Positions 63,057 through 64,000 of a stretch of DNA of 64,000 nt are shown here, piece after piece. The stretch comes from Parapedobacter pyrenivorans (lineage in GTDB: Bacteria > Bacteroidota > Bacteroidia > Sphingobacteriales > Sphingobacteriaceae). The translations under genes and the position numbers were made by a program. Position 1 is the stretch's first letter; every line of letters begins with the position of its first letter. Below the pieces are notes generated by a model. The model searched no databases, was not told the DNA's origin, and saw only the letters and a program-made list of their open reading frames with translations. Location of the stretch: contig NZ_BMER01000003.1 in NCBI RefSeq assembly GCF_014636865.1, forward strand, positions 62,215 through 126,214, written 5' to 3'.

Positions 63057-64000
63057 CGTTCCACAAAGTCCAAATCCCGGCTAAAACTTTCTTTCAATTG
63101 GCTAAGCGCAAATATGGCAATACCTGTAAGCAAGAACACCATGAGGTAAGCGGCCGTGATAATATCGGTACGCCTCACGAAAAATTCAAACAATAAGGTC
63201 GATGGTATCAACGCTCCGCGTACGAAGTTTGGCGCGGTTGTCGTTACGGTAGCCCGGAGGTTGGTGCCGAATTGTTCAGAAGCAATGGTCACAAAGGTAG
63301 CCCAATAGCCGATGGCAATCCCCATAAAGAAGGCTATCCAATGGAAACGTTGTTCGGTAAGCCCATCGCTGCCCAGGTACCATATCGACGAGACGATGAT
63401 CAATCCTTGAAAAATAAATACGGCCAGCCTACGTGATTTGGTGATTTGGGCAAACAAGCCTGCGAGCACATCACCCAATGAAAGCCCTAGATAGGTAAAT
63501 AGGATCCCTTTTCCGGCGCTCAGCGTTATCGGCGCATTCAGCGCATGGCCAAATTCAGGTGCCTGCGTGATCAGTATCCCTACAACAAACCAGATTGGCA
63601 ATCCGATCAACAGGCAATATACATACCGTTTAAAGCGTTTTCGATTCGTAAACAACATACTGAATTTCCCTTTTTCAATCGACTTACCCGCCACGTCTTT
63701 GAACATGCCCGACTCAAACGTTCCGATCCGCAAGACCAGTAACAGCAACCCCATTCCGCCACCCACAAAATAGGCACTGCGCCAATCGAAAAATTCGGAA
63801 ACATAATATGCGGCAATAGCCCCTAATACCCCTACCGAGGCCACGACCATGGTACCATAGCCCCGCTTGTTTTTGCTCATCGTCTCACTTACCAAGGTGA
63901 TACCTGCTCCCAACTCGCCTGCTAGGCCTATTCCTGCGATAAAACGGATGATGGCATAGGAATGGATGTCGGTCACCAATCCATTAGCGATATTGGCGAG
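63053..64000 (-). CDS. MFS transporter (partial, N-terminus beyond the window)
   Basis: The C-terminal 315 or so residues of a major facilitator superfamily transporter; the frame is open to the window edge, so the start lies beyond 64000. About nine to ten membrane helices are visible. The segment IAGIGLAGELGAGITLVSETM at about residue 14 of the visible part resembles the helix 4 region of metabolite:H+ symporters. SKNKRGYGT is the loop after it. The inner cytoplasmic loop is short (GKSIEKGKFSMLFTNRKRFKRY). Substrate unknown. Its last bases overlap the end of the convergent miniprotein gene. Confidence 0.88.
   Translation of the reverse strand, partial: LANIANGLVTDIHSYAIIRFIAGIGLAGELGAGITLVSETMSKNKRGYGTMVVASVGVLGAIAAYYVSEFFDWRSAYFVGGGMGLLLLVLRIGTFESGMFKDVAGKSIEKGKFSMLFTNRKRFKRYVYCLLIGLPIWFVVGILITQAPEFGHALNAPITLSAGKGILFTYLGLSLGDVLAGLFAQITKSRRLAVFIFQGLIIVSSIWYLGSDGLTEQRFHWIAFFMGIAIGYWATFVTIASEQFGTNLRATVTTTAPNFVRGALIPSTLLFEFFVRRTDIITAAYLMVFLLTGIAIFALSQLKESFSRDLDFVER

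Overview
The window is a 64 kb chromosomal piece of a Bacteroidota bacterium, most likely a member of the Sphingobacteriaceae (Pedobacter, Parapedobacter or Sphingobacterium type). Evidence for this is the TAnnTTTG / TTTG promoter pair typical of the phylum in front of many genes, weak or absent Shine-Dalgarno sequences, the short eukaryote-like prolyl-tRNA synthetase, lineage-restricted families (DUF4783, DUF4905, TIGR02757, a small protein before ftsE), and a LuxC-type acyl-CoA reductase. I see no prophage, insertion sequence, CRISPR array or rRNA operon. Nearly every gene is intact. Only the first (RelA/SpoT) and last (MFS transporter) are cut by the window edges.

Layout. 1-4.1 kb (+): rel C-terminus, fur, purA, pabB. 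4.1-10.3 kb (-): probable operon gpsA, gamma-glutamyltransferase, hemF and a two-gene M16 peptidase. 10.4 kb: tRNA-Arg(UCU). 10.6-16.8 kb (-): an RND efflux operon (small membrane protein, TolC-like, AcrB-like, AcrA-like). 16.9-18.3 kb: an AT-richer HxlR regulator/NAD(P)-binding pair, an unexplained GC-rich structured spacer and tRNA-Ser(UGA). 18.4-22.3 kb: AhpD-like and YCII/DGPF proteins facing an ECF42-type sigma factor and an ABC-F protein. 22.5-30 kb: a Tat-exported oxidoreductase, an operon of lysine deacetylase-like protein, NdpA-like nucleoid protein, CmoA homologue and a membrane methyltransferase, then a YceH-family protein, UspA, ferredoxin and acyl-CoA reductase. 30.2-34 kb (+): small protein, FtsE-like ATPase, grpE, dnaJ and an outer-membrane barrel. 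34.3-39.7 kb (-): DUF4783, nadC, plsY, M48 protease, pdxH, nuoC, nuoD. 39.9-46.9 kb: gpmI, lipoprotein, TPR protein (-), lon, CBS/DUF21 protein. 47-54 kb: pyrF, 2-hydroxyacid dehydrogenase, TlpA thioredoxin, TIGR02757, cystathionine gamma-synthase/lyase, SDR, proS. 54-64 kb: a low-complexity lipoprotein, FadL-type porin, Dps, NfeD/ClpP-class protease, DUF4905, LysM protein, uridine kinase, 3-oxoacid CoA-transferase A/B, a cysteine-rich miniprotein and the MFS transporter.

Most genes are housekeeping: purine, pyrimidine, NAD, PLP, haem, folate and phospholipid synthesis, protein quality control and envelope functions. The most interesting signals are regulatory. Three spacings that fit the sigma-54 consensus exactly (TGGCA-N6-TTGC) sit in the correct orientation before grpE-dnaJ, the outer-membrane barrel gene and lon. 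A weaker fourth match points at the TPR gene divergent from lon. Paired repeats that could be activator sites lie between or upstream of them. If real, this would be a sigma-54 proteostasis/envelope regulon. Other items worth a look are an orphan consensus promoter that fires into its own terminator (sRNA candidate), the ECF42/DGPF/AhpD locus, the deacetylase-NdpA-CmoA operon, a detached nuoCD pair, a cysteine-rich 59-residue gene and several near-leaderless promoters.
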